The position numbers were made by a program, and so were the translations under genes. A stretch of 64,000 bases of DNA from Hyperoplus lanceolatus (taxonomy: Eukaryota > Chordata > Actinopteri > Uranoscopiformes > Ammodytidae), in NCBI GenBank assembly GCA_026929865.2, contig CM049416.1, positions 12,911,501 to 12,975,500 on the forward strand, in the 5' to 3' direction. Every line of letters starts with the position of its first letter. Positions within the stretch are counted from its first letter, which is position 1. Positions 19,028 through 33,043 of this stretch are shown in pieces. A model generated the notes under the pieces. That model saw nothing but the letters and a program-made list of their open reading frames with translations. It had not been told where the DNA came from and did no database searches.

Positions 19028-22000
19028 ATGAGTGCTCAAATAACTTGTGTCGCTTGGGTGGGGAGAGGTGTCTCCAAGGAAAAACCGGATAAAGTGAGTA
19101 ACATGGTGGGCTAGCTGACAGGCGGCTAAGCTAACTTGTCAACATGGCAGGCAAACTGTGCTGCTGCGCTAATATAGAGTATTTTGGCTTTAAATAACAA
19201 ACACAGATGTATTGGTAGATAATATTTCACTTCAGAATGTCGTGTACAAAACTGTCGTGTCCCCTAACCCTAACCCTATAATATGAGTCATTTTGTGTAG
19301 TAACCGAAATTAACTAATGTTACAGCTGGATGATAATACCAGCATCTGGACGCTTACGAAAGCCTTTCAAAATAAAATGTCATGTCAAAATGTCCTCATA
19401 GGCTCTGTCTGTATAGTTTGTATTTTCTAAAATGTATGTGTTTCTAAATGCCAAGTAAAAAAAAACACACGTGTTTTTTGACTTTTACTTGTTTCAGACA
19501 TTTAAAAAAAATATAATTAATTTCAGGTGGAGTTGAGCCAAGAGGAGCTTCAGCGCATCATCACTGAAGCTAAGGAGGAGCTTGGGTATGTCCGCATAAA
19601 AACACACATAACTGCATTAGTCCGTTTATCTCTTGTTTTGTTTTTTCAAAGTGCTCAAATAACAAACGTGTAGGCAATGCTAAATATTGATCAAATTAAC
19701 CTTTGTTGTTGTCGTTGTTTTAATCTCATTACATTGTCGACTCTGTTTATTCAGGGAACTAGCAGCCGCGGAAGAAGAGGAGGAGGATGAGGGTATCGCT
19801 GGTGAAGAGGATCCTAGTAGCAACATGGAGGACGCTGCTGAAGCTCCAAAGAAGAAGGAGAAGATAGAGGGAGATGACGAAGATGACGAGCTAGCCGAGT
19901 ACGGCCTGGATAAATACGATGAAGAGGATATAAGTGAGGATTATTTCTGTTCTATGTGTGTTACCACTTCACCTGTATCTATTTAAACAAAGCTCAGTCT
20001 CTTGTCAGGCTGACCCTGTGTCTGCTGTTTTGTCTTTGTTTACTATAGCCACGGCCAGTCTAGGCGAAAGTCTTGCTGGGCTTACAGTGTTCAGCTCTAA
20101 CGATGAGGATCCCTACATCACCCTCAAAGACACAGTGAGTGCCAATCAGTCAGTGATTAAGTTACATACAGTTACAGTATGATTCAGCCACAAACATATG
20201 GCTGCAGTGTGTTGCATCACCATCTGGTCAAAAGCTAGATTGCTCAGCCACCTTTTTGTTTTTTCCGCTTTAGGACCAGTATGAGAGAGAAGACTTCCAA
20301 ATCAAGCCCAGTGACAATCTCATCCTAACGGGCCGAGCAGAGAAGGACATCTGCAACCTGGAGATCCATGGTACAAAAATAGCATACGTGACACTGCTTT
20401 TACTCCGTGTGCCCTAATATGTATTTTCTCAAACATAAATGTTTAACAATTGTTCTCTCTGGCTTCTACAGTTTATAATGCAGACGAGGACTCTTTGTAT
20501 GTGCATCATGATATTCTGCTGCCAGCTTACCCACTGTGTGTGGAGTGGCTCAACTTTGACCCAACCCCTGGAGAAGGAACCGGTAGGAAAAATTCAGTTC
20601 TGATCAAAATATAATATTTAAAATAAAGGAGTTATCTGATTTGATTTATTTAACGTGTACATGCCAGTATATTTCCTGACCGCTATTGTGCTCTTTGTGC
20701 CCTCACTGCAGCTAACTACGCGGCTGTGGGCAACATGACCCCGCAGATAGACGTGTGGGACCTGGATGTGGTGGACTGTTTAGAGCCAGTCTTCACCCTG
20801 GGGAGCAAAAAGGCTGCCAAGAAGAAGAAGAAGAGCAAGAAGGTACCAGTCGCTTCTCACACAAGCAGCTAGTATGGGGGCTCAGAGTTGTGTCTGGTCA
20901 AGTTGTACAATGTGTAAAGGGAATTGATGTTTTTCAGAACAGACTTGGTACAAATGGAATCTAGTATTCATACGTATGTTTTGATTAGTGTACTTGAAAA
21001 TGAAAGTTTTGTGGTGTAGTGTTTAGAACGACCCCCCCACTAGAGGCTCCTTCCTCGTTGCAGCAGACCCAGGTTCAAATCCGTCCGTACAGAGTCATTC
21101 TTTGCATGTCACTCCCCTCTCCCACACATTTAATTTCTGTCTCTCCAAAACGTTCTAATAAATGAGCCTTTTTTTATCTACATAGAAGCGAGGCGCACCT
21201 CCATGTCGTATGCTGTACAGAATTTAAGGCCCCCTGAGGCAAATAATGGTTGGTGATTCTGGGCTGTGTAAATAAAACATGTCTCGACTTCTCATTGATA
21301 AAGGGGGCAGCAGCTGAGCCCGTGGAGGGGCACACAGATGCAGTGCTGGATTTATCCTGGAACCGTCTGGTCAGGTCAGTATTCTGAGGCCATGGAGAAT
21401 TCCCTGATAGCACTGGAAAAGAGTGATCCAAAAATGCACCAAATGCAAATAAAATGTTCAAAGTTATACAGACATTTTATTTGAATCCTTGTCTGGTGTC
21501 CTCAGATTTGTTCATATTACAGTATTGTGTATGTGTGCATTTATGCAACTCCAGTTCATTCATTATCCACATCATTTAACCCACATCTATGTCTGTTGCT
21601 TAGAAATGTGTTGGCCAGTGCCTCAGCAGATGAATCGGTCATCTTGTGGGATATGACTTTAGGCAAACCGGCCACGACTCTACGCAAGCAGACTGATAAG
21701 GTATTCTGAGCCAAAGGATGACGCTGGTTGTAGTTCATTGTGTGTAGTTGCTCATCCATCCCAATAATTTTCATTTGCTACAGCTGCTGAAACCCCAATC
21801 TTTAAATTTTTCAGGTTCAAACGTTGTCATTCCACCCATTCGAGGCACAGACTCTCATTTCGGGATCGTACGACAAGTAAGTCTAATCTAGTGCAGTCAA
21901 ACATTTAAGGAAATAAACGGAATATTTTTGTAAAGGGACTTGGAAGACTTGACATTTTCTCTCTTCAGGACAGCCATGCTTTACGACTGCCGCAGTCCAG

Positions 22001-23969
22001 ACACCAGCTACCGCACCTGGAGGTTCAGCGGTCAGGTGGAGCGTCTCGTCTGGAACCACTTTTCACCGTGCAACTTCCTGGTGGGTGCTCAAATTCATCT
22101 GCTTAATTTAAAAATAATTCATACATATAAGGAAAAACTGTCTTGTTTTTTCGCTGATACATTTATTTCATACGAGAATGTGTGCGGGAGATTTTCCCTA
22201 TAGTTTTATTGCACCTTCCTCCGACACACCTGTCATCCACTCGGAGATCTTTTTTGGAGAAAAAAAAATGAATATACTTATGCAATCAGAAGTTTAACCT
22301 CCAGTCTTGATACAATTACTGAAGTCAGTTTTTCCTCCCCCACATATTTATACCATGGGCTTTTCTTACCAACAATAGACAAGTGTTGTGTTGCCTTAAA
22401 AAACACTGACTTTTTCTTAATGCTAATATGATCTGTCAAGATGATTATTTCATATGAACTTATATGATTTTAAAAAAAGAAAAAGGATGGATTTCATTCA
22501 GAGACAAGTTGCAGAGTTTTAGTTTTTAATTGTGGTGGTTAAAGGCGGAATAACTAATCGCACTGAAGGCCTCCCCCGTGAATCACATTCCTTAACTTGT
22601 CACTTGTAAATGATAATTACAAACATAGCTGCTGTGCTTTCGATTTTTCCCTATTCTGCTGTATTCTTCTATCTCACAAGCACTGTGCACTGTGCACTTT
22701 TAATTTGAGTGTGTTGTCGTGTTTCAGGCCAGCACAGAAGACGGATTTGTCTACTGTCTGGATGCACGCTCGGACAAACCGGTTTTCACCCTGAAGGCTC
22801 ATGATGGAGAAGTGTCTGGTAAGTCGAAATGTCATGTAGAAAGGAGAAAAGTAGTGGTTAACATTGTTGGTGCATACCATGTTTTCCACTGTTTTGTGAC
22901 TGTCTGATTTTAGGTGTTTTAGTGCATGCTGGAATTGACTCGGACATGAGCACGACTGAGTCTTAGAGAAAGAGTAATAAGAGGATGGAGAGACTGACTG
23001 GGAAATCTTGAATAAACCTGCTTCTTTTTGCTATACATGTTATGTTTTTGAAGTTTCATGGTCACGATAATCCCAACTTCTTTAGGTTTGAACCTCAGCA
23101 GCCAGATCAAAGGATGCCTTGTCACCACGTCGGCTGACAAAAGCGTTAAGATTTGGGACATTTTGGGCAACAAACCCAACCTGGTGCACTCTCGGGAAAT
23201 GAAAATGGTAAGGACTCACCCATGCACACCAGATGGATGTCAGATTCTTTCACTGAAGGGACACAATCTGTTTTTCGAGGTACTTTGCTGTATAAAAGCC
23301 AGGAGTTAAACCGCTAACTTTGCTATCTGTGTGAACAGGGCGTGCTATTCTGTGCTTCATGTTGCCCTGATCTGCCCTTCGTCTACGCCTTTGGGGGACA
23401 GAGGGAAGGCCTGCGGGTTTGGGATATAAGTGATGTTGCAGCAGGTAAAGGTTTTTATTTAAATCATATTAAATGTTTTGAAACTTTACTATTTAGAAAT
23501 GAAAGGTGCTCCGAGGAACTTTCACTGTGCGTTCATTCTTGCACCCCTTTTGGTCAAAAGCTTTACTGTTTTAACAACGCCAGCTGTAGTTCCTGGGTAC
23601 CCATGACAAAGGCATTTAGAAAAACTATATAAAAATAGCATTCTTAGCACTGATCTTCTTTGCTGTTACATGTAAATTATGATCATCAGAGGAAAAATTA
23701 AACCGTTTCAGAAATATTTAAAAGTTCCTCGTAGCACCTTTTTTTTTTTTTTAATGTGTATTCCAATTTTATTTGTAATTAGTAACCTGACCTTTTTTTT
23801 TACTGATTAGGTAACTTGTTGAATTGATAAAGCTCACATGTTGTTATTGTGACTGTTTTTGCCTTCAGTGGCCGAGGTGTTTGGAAGCCGAGAGCGCCTG
23901 GTGCCCAACACTGGATCCCAGGCATCCAGCACTGCAGCAACAGCAGGACAGATGGAAGTCTCTGAGTGA
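19028..23969 (+). CDS. pwp1: Periodic tryptophan protein 1 (WD40, ribosome biogenesis)
   Basis: Nuclear/nucleolar WD40 protein associated with rRNA gene transcription and growth control. Exons: 19028-19093, 19527-19585, 19755-19933, 20049-20134, 20274-20370, 20472-20582, 20712-20842, 21304-21374, 21604-21700, 21815-21876, 21969-22080, 22728-22818, 23086-23207, 23339-23444, 23869-23969. They give 496 residues (human about 501). Features in order: conserved start [20 protein letters not shown], an acidic stretch rich in E/D (about residues 46-90), a Lys cluster [10 protein letters not shown], then WD repeats with [23 protein letters not shown] and [17 protein letters not shown]-type [14 protein letters not shown] lies near the end. 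A candidate poly(A) signal AATAAA is at 24561-24566. Confidence 0.95.
19262..19277 (+). repeat. Short telomere-like CCCTAA repeat
   Basis: CCCTAACCCTAACCCT within pwp1 intron 1 gives about 2.7 units of the vertebrate telomere repeat. It is too short to argue for a telomeric origin. Confidence 0.8.
21011..21180 (+). mobile_element. tRNA-derived SINE in pwp1 intron 7
   Basis: GTGGTGTAGTGTTTAGAACG resembles a tRNA A-box region. A B-box GGTTCAAATCC follows at 21072-21082, then a body with GCATGTCACTCCCCTCTCCC and CTGTCTCTCC, ending near AATAAATGAGCC. This arrangement matches common percomorph tRNA-head SINEs. The head would not fold into an intact tRNA. Confidence 0.65.
23502..23741. mobile_element. 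Short MITE in the last pwp1 intron
   Basis: AAAGGTGCTCCGAGGAACTTT at the left and the complement AAAGTTCCTCGTAGCACCTTT at the right form 21-bp inverted ends with one mismatch, about 240 bp apart. No ORF and no clear target duplication; the right flank is a T run. Confidence 0.6.
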
Positions 23970-25261
23970 CACTGTGTATATGCATCAACAAGCTGTTATC
24001 ATGCATAAACTGTTAGCATCTCCTGGAAACGTATCAAGCTCTGCTGCTCCACTGGTTGGTGTGTCCCTCATAGTGCAGCTGTGTCGTCATGGAAACCAAG
24101 CTGCATTGGTGAAGGATTGGCCAGACCGTAAACTGGGCCCTCAAAACACCTTGAAAACATTGTTCAGCTTGTTTCTGTGTACAGGTGACAACAGTGGCTT
24201 TGCTCACTCAAATATGAGTGGGGGAAAAAAATATAGGAAATGTTTTCTTATATTCATATAAGTGAATATTTCCAGGAAAGTCTTTTTTTGAATTTTTGTT
24301 GAAAGCAGTGATTCAAATATTTGAATTACTGTTTGATTTTGTTTCTTTTACTTTGAGATCTTTCATTTTGCCTTTCTTTGTACATGTACAAATGTAATAT
24401 GGGACTAAGATTATTTTCACAGGAAAATATGTACAATTTCAATAGTGACATTGGTTTTATTCTGGTAAAAGGAGTTCTAAAATGAAATATTAAAAAGCCT
24501 GTTAACTCACATTGGGCCAAAGTATTCAAACTAATAGACTCTTTAATATGCTGTATATTCAATAAATAAATACAGTTTATAATGTAAAACCTTCTGTTCT
24601 TTAGATTGTTTTTAGTAATCTATCATCCAGTCGATTTTTATTCTCGCTGTGTCTTATTTTGTCAAAAGGAAGCTGACGTGATCATGGGAAGTTAATCACC
24701 AGATTTCTATCTAATTCACAAAGATATGCCTTTGGGCAGTGTTACATTCAACCTTTATGGTGCATACAGTGACATTATCCAGCCCTACAAAATAAAAACC
24801 AACTCAAGTTCTATTAATTTTTTTGTCTTGGTTACATATTACAGTGAAGCAGTGGTTGGTAATGAAATTATTTGATCACAGGCTTTTACAGATATGTATG
24901 AAGATAAGGGGAAGAACATCTAGTCACAAGACACAAAATAGTGCAGCAGCTAAAATATAGGAATCGAATAAAAAAAAGAATAAGGTGGTTGCCTGGCGGG
25001 TGCAGACCTTTTGTATGTATGACATAATGACAATATATAGTAGGGTGATGCACAGTTTGTGTGTTTTTGATTTAACAAGTTTTAAAATACAGTACAAAAT
25101 AAGTACACCCGAAGTCTCTGTATAGTTTGTGCATTAGCTCAAAACTGTGTCAAATTGTAGCACTGGACTTAGATACTGTTTGTAAAGTGGAACAAAAGTC
25201 AGCAAGTCCTAGTGCAAACACGGATCTGTTACGGTGGTGCACCTACCGACAGTAACTGAGC

Positions 25262-27041
25262 ATGGCGTCGGGTCATTTGTGCAAACTACACAGTCTCCTA
25301 ACGAGGGTTTCTATCGGCACAGCACCGCGAAATGCTCAAAGTAAGTTGTGTTGTGTTCACCTAATCATTTATGTGTTAGAGGTCCAGCTGTTGTTTATAC
25401 TGTTTATTACCGGTAAGTTTACGGCGGCTAATGCTAACAGGGTGCTAACCTTGAGGATATGTGTTGTGTAGTAGCTAAAGACTTGGGGTCGTTCCTTTAA
25501 ATGTGATGCATTGTTTCACGCTGAGAAGTTTGATTTTAGTTTTTCAACTGTGTAATATCTGTGTGTCTCCTGTTTTTTTCTGTTGCAGCATGTTTGGCAT
25601 TGATGCGACAGAAGTCCAGTGTCGGTGGTCGTTCACTTGATGGACCAAACTGGTATGTTAATAGTTTAAAATGTATTCAGAATTGCACTATATTAAGTGC
25701 AGCTGAATAAGAGGTAAACAAAGAGAATCAGTAGTTGTATTAGTGTGCATAACAGATGTTAGCAGGGAAACTTTGTCACTGTTTTGTTGGTCACATCTGG
25801 TTGTGTCTGTGTTGTGCTATCAATAAACTGATTATGTGAACATTTTTGACCATGCTCAGTCCTGAGCAATTGTACAGCTCTTTTTTTTTATAAATAGAAA
25901 TTTGCATATACCTATTCTGATTACAGATGCGTACTGTACTTGACCCATGCACTTAAACTCTACTAATTATAACTACATATTTAATTTAATTTAATGCAAA
26001 TGAAACATCAAAGAGTAATGTTATAGTGACTGATAAATCATCAAGGGGGCTCCTGTTGCTCTTTCAAAGGGTAGATTTTTCCCTAATGAAATGTAGTCGT
26101 AGGTTGAGCACTAGGTTTGGCCTGCTGCAGTAGTTTGTTTTAAAGTACTAATAACTGTGATCAGGACAATAACTTTCCAATTTCTTTGATTTAGTAATGT
26201 GGAAATCGGCGTGACCTCCGATGGGAAAACTATAGTGTGCTACCATCCCGAGGCAGAAATTCCCTACGAGCTTACCCAGGTAAGACAGGATTTTATATCA
26301 ATGAGATCTTCTGACTCAATGTATATCCGATGATCTCATTGGTTGGGACTTTTTCCAACAGAGATCAATACTTCTCAACTTAATCTGAAGGACACTTTAA
26401 AAACGTTGAGGCACAGGTTGAAGCAACTTTTAGTCGCAGATGTACATCCAGTTAATATATCAGTGTCAGTAATATTAACAAAACATGAAAAAAATATATA
26501 AGAGTTGTTCATGTCAATCTCTGCAGCCTATCAAACGGCCAGATCCCGTGACCAACCCTGCTGAGACCCACGACCAGGTTTTAAAGGCCCACCTCAGCAA
26601 GGAGGTGCTGAGGGGCAAAGAGGGGCCTACTAGAGAGGAGCTGAGCAAGATGTTTTTCACCACCAAACACCGATGGTTTCCAGTGGGACAGTAAGTACAC
26701 AAGACAACACACAGCCTTAACCGAGGTGTCCAACCGCACTATTCGGATAAAGATTTGTGGGGACATATTTAATGAAATCAACTACTATACAACTTCTTCT
26801 ATGTTTCATGTTCATGGACATAGTTCCTATCAGGAATAGAGCAGTTGCAGACTTTGATATAACACTTGGTCTCTTTATGTATTGCTTTTTCTCCTTATTC
26901 TATGTTGCCCTAAAGTGTACCTGCAGTATATAATTTTAAAGCAGAATGTGAAAAATTGTGTAGATATTGGTCAAAATGACTTTCACTGTTCACAGGTACC
27001 ACATGAGACGCAGAAAAAAGGATCCACCAAAGGACAGATAA
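25262..27041 (+). CDS. mrpl42: Mitochondrial ribosomal protein L42
   Basis: Component of the large mitochondrial ribosomal subunit (mL42). Exons 25262-25340, 25589-25652, 26195-26279, 26527-26690 and 26996-27041 join in frame to 145 residues (human 142). Conserved blocks: [65 protein letters not shown] and the terminal KDPPKDR. The first exon [16 protein letters not shown] is Arg/Ser/Leu-rich without acids, as expected for a mitochondrial targeting peptide. A poly(A) signal AATAAA is at 27109-27114. Confidence 0.95.
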
Positions 27042-27114
27042 TTGAAGGCCCCAAAACTGCAAATGATGTTTGTTTGTGTTATTGATGTTTGTTTGTTAAT
27101 TGATGTTTAATAAA

Positions 27115-28020
27115 CTGTTAAGTATTAATTTGGTTTTCATGCCATTTTTGAGTCAGTGTTGCACTACTTTGATATCATTTTTCAAGGAATCAGGGATCTC
27201 TGGTAATGTAAGCAGACAGCTTACCTCTCTGGTCCCAAATCCGATTCAACTACCTCCTCTAAAAAAGTGTTAGTGGTCCATCCTTAGGATTTTTGCATTT
27301 AACAGCAGGACCGATTATAGTTTCTGATTTATGGCACATTTAGGATTATAGAGGATTACATTGGTTACGATATCTGCTGCTAGATTTTTGTGCATACTTA
27401 ATAGAAATGGACAACAACAACCAAGAGGTCTTTCTGTGCCTGCAGGTTAAACTAGAGGAGTTTGCCCTTCAATGGAACAGGCAAGGTCCTGTACACAACA
27501 GTAAGACAGGCACTGGTTTATAACAATTAGATATAAGAAACAGCACACAATGATGAACAGGTGTTTCAAAATATTTATTTTATAGTTCTGGTTGACAAAC
27601 AATCAATCAGCTACCCTAAAGATTTGTAATATGAAAAAGTGGCACAACATGGATGACTTCTATTGTGGTAGAATGTGTTATTTAATTTACTAATCTTCTG
27701 TTTCTAGTGACAGGGTTAAAAAGTGATAGAAATGTATAAATTGTTATGTGTCGCAGGGCACCCCTGAAAAAGAGTCTCGGCTCAGTGGGTTTTCCCTATT
27801 TAAATAAAGGGTGAAAAAATGTAAATTTATTTTAACACTTTACATACTTCTTATTTCTCTTTTTTTATTTCTAATGTCAAATACTTCTCGTTCTGATTTC
27901 ATAATAAATAAACAGTGAGTATAAATTGAGTGCATCATTTCTGAAATTGCCCCCAGGCTCTTACCAAAATGTTGAAGTAAAGTGACATAAGTATTTATTT
28001 TGAATTTTGCAAAGACACGG
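27115..28020. other. Intergenic between mrpl42 and ube2n
   Basis: About 0.9 kb of AT-rich sequence with no ORF or repeat that I can name. Confidence 0.5.
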
Positions 28021-28145
28021 CATATTTTCCTACGTCATTCGCATCCACCGGAAGAGCGGGTTATGTGACCCCGCCCCGGCAGCTCGCTCAATCCAGACTG
28101 AGGAGAAGACGAGTCCACGGCTAAAAATATAATAGCTAACACAAG
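28021..28145 (+). promoter_or_regulatory. Candidate ube2n promoter
   Basis: Just before the ube2n start codon are TACGTCAT (CRE-like), ACCGGAAG (ETS-like), and CCCCGCCCC (GC box), in the single GC-rich island of this stretch. No TATA box is placed to match. This is the pattern of a broadly expressed gene; function is inferred. Confidence 0.5.
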
Positions 28146-31100
28146 ATGGCCGGTTTGCCTCGTAGGATTATAAAGGTACATTTTTTCACAGGACAGTGTA
28201 CATATGGCCTTACTAAATGCGTGCGAGAGCACCGTAAAGATGATTTGGTGAGAATATGGTGGGTTAAATACCGCAGTCCGACGTGTAGCCTGACGTTAGC
28301 GCGGCTAGCCAAGTTAGCTCCCATTTTAGCTCGCTGTTCCGCGTATGCATTAGTGTTTTGTTTGCCACTTCCGTTCACTCCCTTCTTCTCTTATTTGTGG
28401 CTTAGGTTATTTGTACTAGAAGACTTATTGTCGCGCATTCACAGTTTTATTTATTCACACTAACTTGTAGTGTGAATAAACACATTTGTGACACTTTGTC
28501 CCTGGTCGCCATATGAATGGATCCGCTAAAGTGAGCTAGGCTACGCAGCTGCAGCCTCGGGGATTGGCGACTACACTACACACATGTATGCCGCTGATGT
28601 GAAACGCTGCCCCTGTACGCCTGGGAACAATCATGTGCTCGTAGTAGGATCAAACACGTTCGCATTGCTTCTAGTGTATCCAAAGCGAAACGAAAATTAA
28701 AATGTGTGCAGAGGTTGACGGCCTGTTTCGTCACGATGTCGTCCCTCAGTTTTACGGGGCCAGGCCCGGTGTTATGCCGAGTTCTGTCTGCCATGCAGAA
28801 TAATGCATCCACATACTGTAATTAATCAGATGGTTTCCCCACCACATACTTTGTGATGTATTTTTGACAGTATGATATTCGTACATTTCATATGAATGAC
28901 TGCTGGAATATTATGGGATGCATACAATAATAATAATATTGCATGTAACCCCTTAGAACTTAGTAATCACACTTAGAATCATGCATACTTAATTTGATTC
29001 ACGAATCTGACACCAACATACATACCTTTGGGGGATTTTAAAACCTAATTTTATGAGAACTATCTGAAAACCTACCCTTAAAAACACATACATAAAGTAA
29101 TATTGAGAGGTTAATCAAGGAAACCATGTATGTCAACCAAATAATTTTACAAACTATAGACTTTAGGTTATATATCATCATTGTATCTGTTTTAAACACA
29201 ACTTTGCCTTAAAAATCATAACAATGGCTGATTGAGGTTGAGGAAAAACTTGGCGTTATACCAACAACACGGTCAGGATTTGCAGTTTTTCTGCCACATC
29301 CAGCAGCTATCTCTGAGGATATAGCAGACACAACGTTGGTGCAGGGAATACACAACCATGCTTGCAATATGGCGACTTGTAGTTTGTTTTCTCGATCCTT
29401 CGAGAAGAAATGCATGGTATTTACAGTTGGATAAAACCAGTTTCACCGCTGTTATTGACTAGGTGCACCTGCTCCACGATCTCATGCAGAAATAGGAAAC
29501 ACTTTCACTTCCTCCTTTCAATTTCCATTGGCACTATTTATTTTTATACAGACTAGTTAAACTCTAATAATACATGTATGTCACCTGCATCCTTGTTATA
29601 AAACAGATCATTGAATAATTTGGAGCTTTAGCACTTCAGTATAAAAAAAAGTTGGAAATTCACTGGTACCAGTCTGTTAATGTAAATGAATAATGCCCGT
29701 ATACAGTATTTTAGATCTAAGGTGACAGGCGGATAAATCAAGCCATTACAAGAAGTCTTTTCTCTGTTGGAAAATTATGACAGCCCTATTTTTGTATTTC
29801 CTGACATTTTATATGAAACTAATTTGGTTAATTAATTCATAATGAAAAGTTTCAGCCCTAAATCAGTCAAATTTATCTCACAGTTATGTGTGCATTTTGA
29901 GCTAAACCAAGTCATTGTTGTTGTGAGAAGTGCTCAAGACCTCACCCAAAGTTTTAGTTTCGGTGTTTAACATTGGTTCAAGGAATGTTGTTTTCTGTGC
30001 ATGTGGGTGTGTGTTTGAAAGTGCGTGTGTGACTAATTGTATTTCATTGTCCATTATATACTTGAATGTCCATTGTCTGTTGTGTTGACACCGTCAACAT
30101 TTTTCGTCACAGTGCTGTTTTTATTTATTTATTCTTTCTAAACTCAGAAATGTCACCAACGTTGTTATGTGTCTCCCCTTCCAGGAGACACAGCGGTTGA
30201 TGGCAGAGCCTGTTCCCGGGATCACAGCGAAGCCTGATGAAGCCAACGCACGTTACTTCCATGTGGTCATCGCAGGGCCTCAAGACTCTCCATTCGAAGG
30301 CGGCACGTTTAGACTTGAACTATTTCTTCCAGAAGAGTATCCCATGGCAGCTCCCAAAGTGCGATTCATGACCAAAATCTTCCACCCCAATGTTGACAAA
30401 CTGGGGAGAATATGTTTAGACATTTTGAAAGGTAAGAAAACACATTGGCATCAATTCAATGTCTTATTTTTTTCTGGGTGGTTGGCATCAGTGTGGAACC
30501 ACCTTTGACAGCTCATTGCAGGATTGTGAAACAGCGTTTCTTGCTGTCATGGTTTAACCTTGAAATAAGCTTATTTCTAGACAGAAAAGCTACAATAGGC
30601 TATTTTTTACACGTTGAAATAAATCTCTGAGCAATAGCTTTTATGTCTCTCTGACACATACAGGTGATGGAGGTGTTTGTGTTGGCATGTAGCTACTTAC
30701 CTAATATCCTGTTGGTTGTGTTCTGTTACATGCGGTCCTAAGTTTCTTTTAATTTATGGAAAACGAGGTTGTATGGGGGAGGCTGCTAATAGCCGTTATG
30801 AAGCTACCACACAGACTCAATGTAGGCTGGTCCAAAGCAATCGAGTCGTAGCTAAACACTGAACAGTGTCCTTGGTAGTACTTCCGACCCCTTCACATTA
30901 CACACAGCCATTTGACTCAATGTGGATACCAGAAATACATTAGAAAGTAAAATTAGCAGCTGTCGCACATAATAACACGCCATGTGGTTAAAACAAAAAA
31001 AAACAGAAATAACCTTTTTATGAGGTTGTACATTCATTGTGTGCTTGTACCTTCACTGTTGAATGCTATTACCGTAAGTCACTTTGGAGCAAAGCAGCTG

Positions 31101-33043
31101 GTGATATTTGCAGAGAGCAATCTTGTGTCATGACGCCCTCAGGAAGCAGATGCGATTACAACCATTCAATCAGGTTTTGGGGTAAACACTGTCAAGGTGA
31201 TGTTTATTTGGCCATAGCAGAACAGACAGCAGCAGAAGGGCTGCCAATCTTGTTTTAAGGTTATAAAGAACATATTGCCAGAGTCTGATTTCTTGGCACG
31301 CTGATCTACACTTATTTGTCACTAGCTCATTTTATTGTTTTGATTTCATTTGATTGACTGGTGTCAGAGCTTCTTTTTTTTTTTCATCGTCAAGTAGCCT
31401 AAAGACAGCTGTCTCTGTCACTAGCATGGTGTGGCTGCTTGGCTGTCTTTTCCCATGCCAGTGTATCACTATGAGGTTTTATTGATTTAATTTTTTTTAA
31501 GCTTTTTGTATTTTCTTTCTAAACTTCCCTCCTTCCAGATAAGTGGTCTCCAGCCCTGCAGATCCGTACAGTCTTGCTATCTGTCCAGGCGTTATTAAGT
31601 GCTCCCAACCCAGACGATCCCCTGGCAAACGATGTCGCAGAGACGTGGAAGAAAAACGAAAGCCAGGCCATCGAGACAGGTGAGGATTTAGATTAAGAAA
31701 TGTATTTTTTTCGACACACCAAGGCACTCGGATCCGCTGAACTGAAAATATGGATGGGTGACAAGTCAAAGGAAAACCTGAATAAATGATTGGATAAATG
31801 CAGATGCTTCAACACGGATCTTACGGAACTAACATGCTCTGTGGCATATATAAAAATACTGAGAAGGGCCAGATGATTCTGAATTTGTATCATGACAGCA
31901 AGACGAAGAGATCTACATGACTTTAAAAGAGGTTTAATTGTTTAGAAACTGATGGCAGACTATTTAACTGGCTATTGCCTTCATAGGAACAATGACATCT
32001 GCATTTAGATCTATAGAAAAGCATTCCACAATAGGGTCGGAAATCGTTACCACATTTTGATCATTTTCTATGCAAAACATGACCAGCCTTGGTCAGCAAG
32101 AACATAATGTTTTGACAATTGCATAGTAGTGCTGCAAAACATTAAACATCATTATAAAGGTGAATGCACATTTGAGAGTTCAGTGGTCCAAAATCAATGG
32201 GACAGGTCTACAGAGATTTGGAGAGAAAAAAGTGGTATTATAAGATGAGTCTTCCTTCACCATATTCTTGACAAGTGGTTGAGTGCTTGTTTGGTATATT
32301 ATACACCAAGGTGCAGGCCTGAATACTTAGCCCCTAAAGTGAGGGGACCCTGGTGGCTCTCTCATGCTTTTGGGGGCATTTAGTGGCATGTTTTGGGCTC
32401 ACTTGTCCCCTCAGAGAGTGGTCAATTCAAATCAATACAAAGTTTTTCTGAGTGATCACCTTTTATAATGCTTGGAGTGGTCTCTTCCAAGATGACGGTA
32501 CGAACATGATCTGAATCATGTGCCACAGTCACCAGATAGCCACCCACTTAAACACCTGTGGGATATTTAAGACCAGAGAATTGGGGGTTGCATTGAATGT
32601 GTTCTGGGGCTTTATTTAGACTCTTGATGTTGGATTTTCCTTTTAATTTGTAACCAGCCTGTATATTGCCATTGCCACACTTGGTCAAAGATTTTTATAA
32701 TGAAACTTCTTGGTGGCAATCATTAGCCTAATTTCAGGGCTTCCATTATCAGGAAAACATGCGATATGCGATAAAAACATAGTTCACTGCCAACCTAGAC
32801 CCCACTATGTAGCCTATGCATACTATGACCTCATATTTTAAAATGGTTTTCACTTGCTGTAGGCTGCCTATAGTTGTGGGCGTTAGTGTGATGTAGCAGG
32901 TCTGTGTGCACTCTGCAACACCTTATCCTCAATCTTGCACCACCTCCCCCCCATTACACCCTACCAACAGCATTTTATCTGTCTCTCTTCTCTCCCTCCC
33001 AGCCCGATCATGGACCAGGCTCTACGCGAACAACCGTGAATAA
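28146..33043 (+). CDS. ube2n: Ubiquitin-conjugating enzyme E2 N (Ubc13)
   Basis: E2 that, with a Uev partner, builds Lys63-linked ubiquitin chains in DNA-damage tolerance and NF-kB signalling. Exons 28146-28175, 30185-30431, 31539-31679 and 33003-33043 give 152 residues, exactly the family length. Motifs: [29 protein letters not shown], the HPN triad before the active site ([17 protein letters not shown], catalytic Cys in ICLD), and the C-terminus [12 protein letters not shown]. Fish may have two paralogues (ube2na/ube2nb) and I cannot say which this is. Intron 1 is about 2 kb and holds nothing recognised; intron 3 holds a Tc1 relic. Confidence 0.96.
31830..32660 (+). mobile_element. Decayed Tc1/mariner transposon
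   Basis: Translation at about 31891 gives [17 protein letters not shown], like the start of a Tc1-type transposase. About 650 bp on, the same strand gives [12 protein letters not shown] (about 32532-32567), matching the Tc1 block SPDxNPIEHLWD that holds the last catalytic acid. Many stops and frameshifts lie between. It sits within ube2n intron 3. Inverted ends were not located. Confidence 0.65.

Noticed and set aside
19262..19277. Interstitial telomere or fusion scar
   Set aside because: Fewer than three repeat units; expected by chance at this scale.
21011..21082. Functional tRNA gene
   Set aside because: Only the B box is good; the stems do not pair and the downstream sequence is SINE body.
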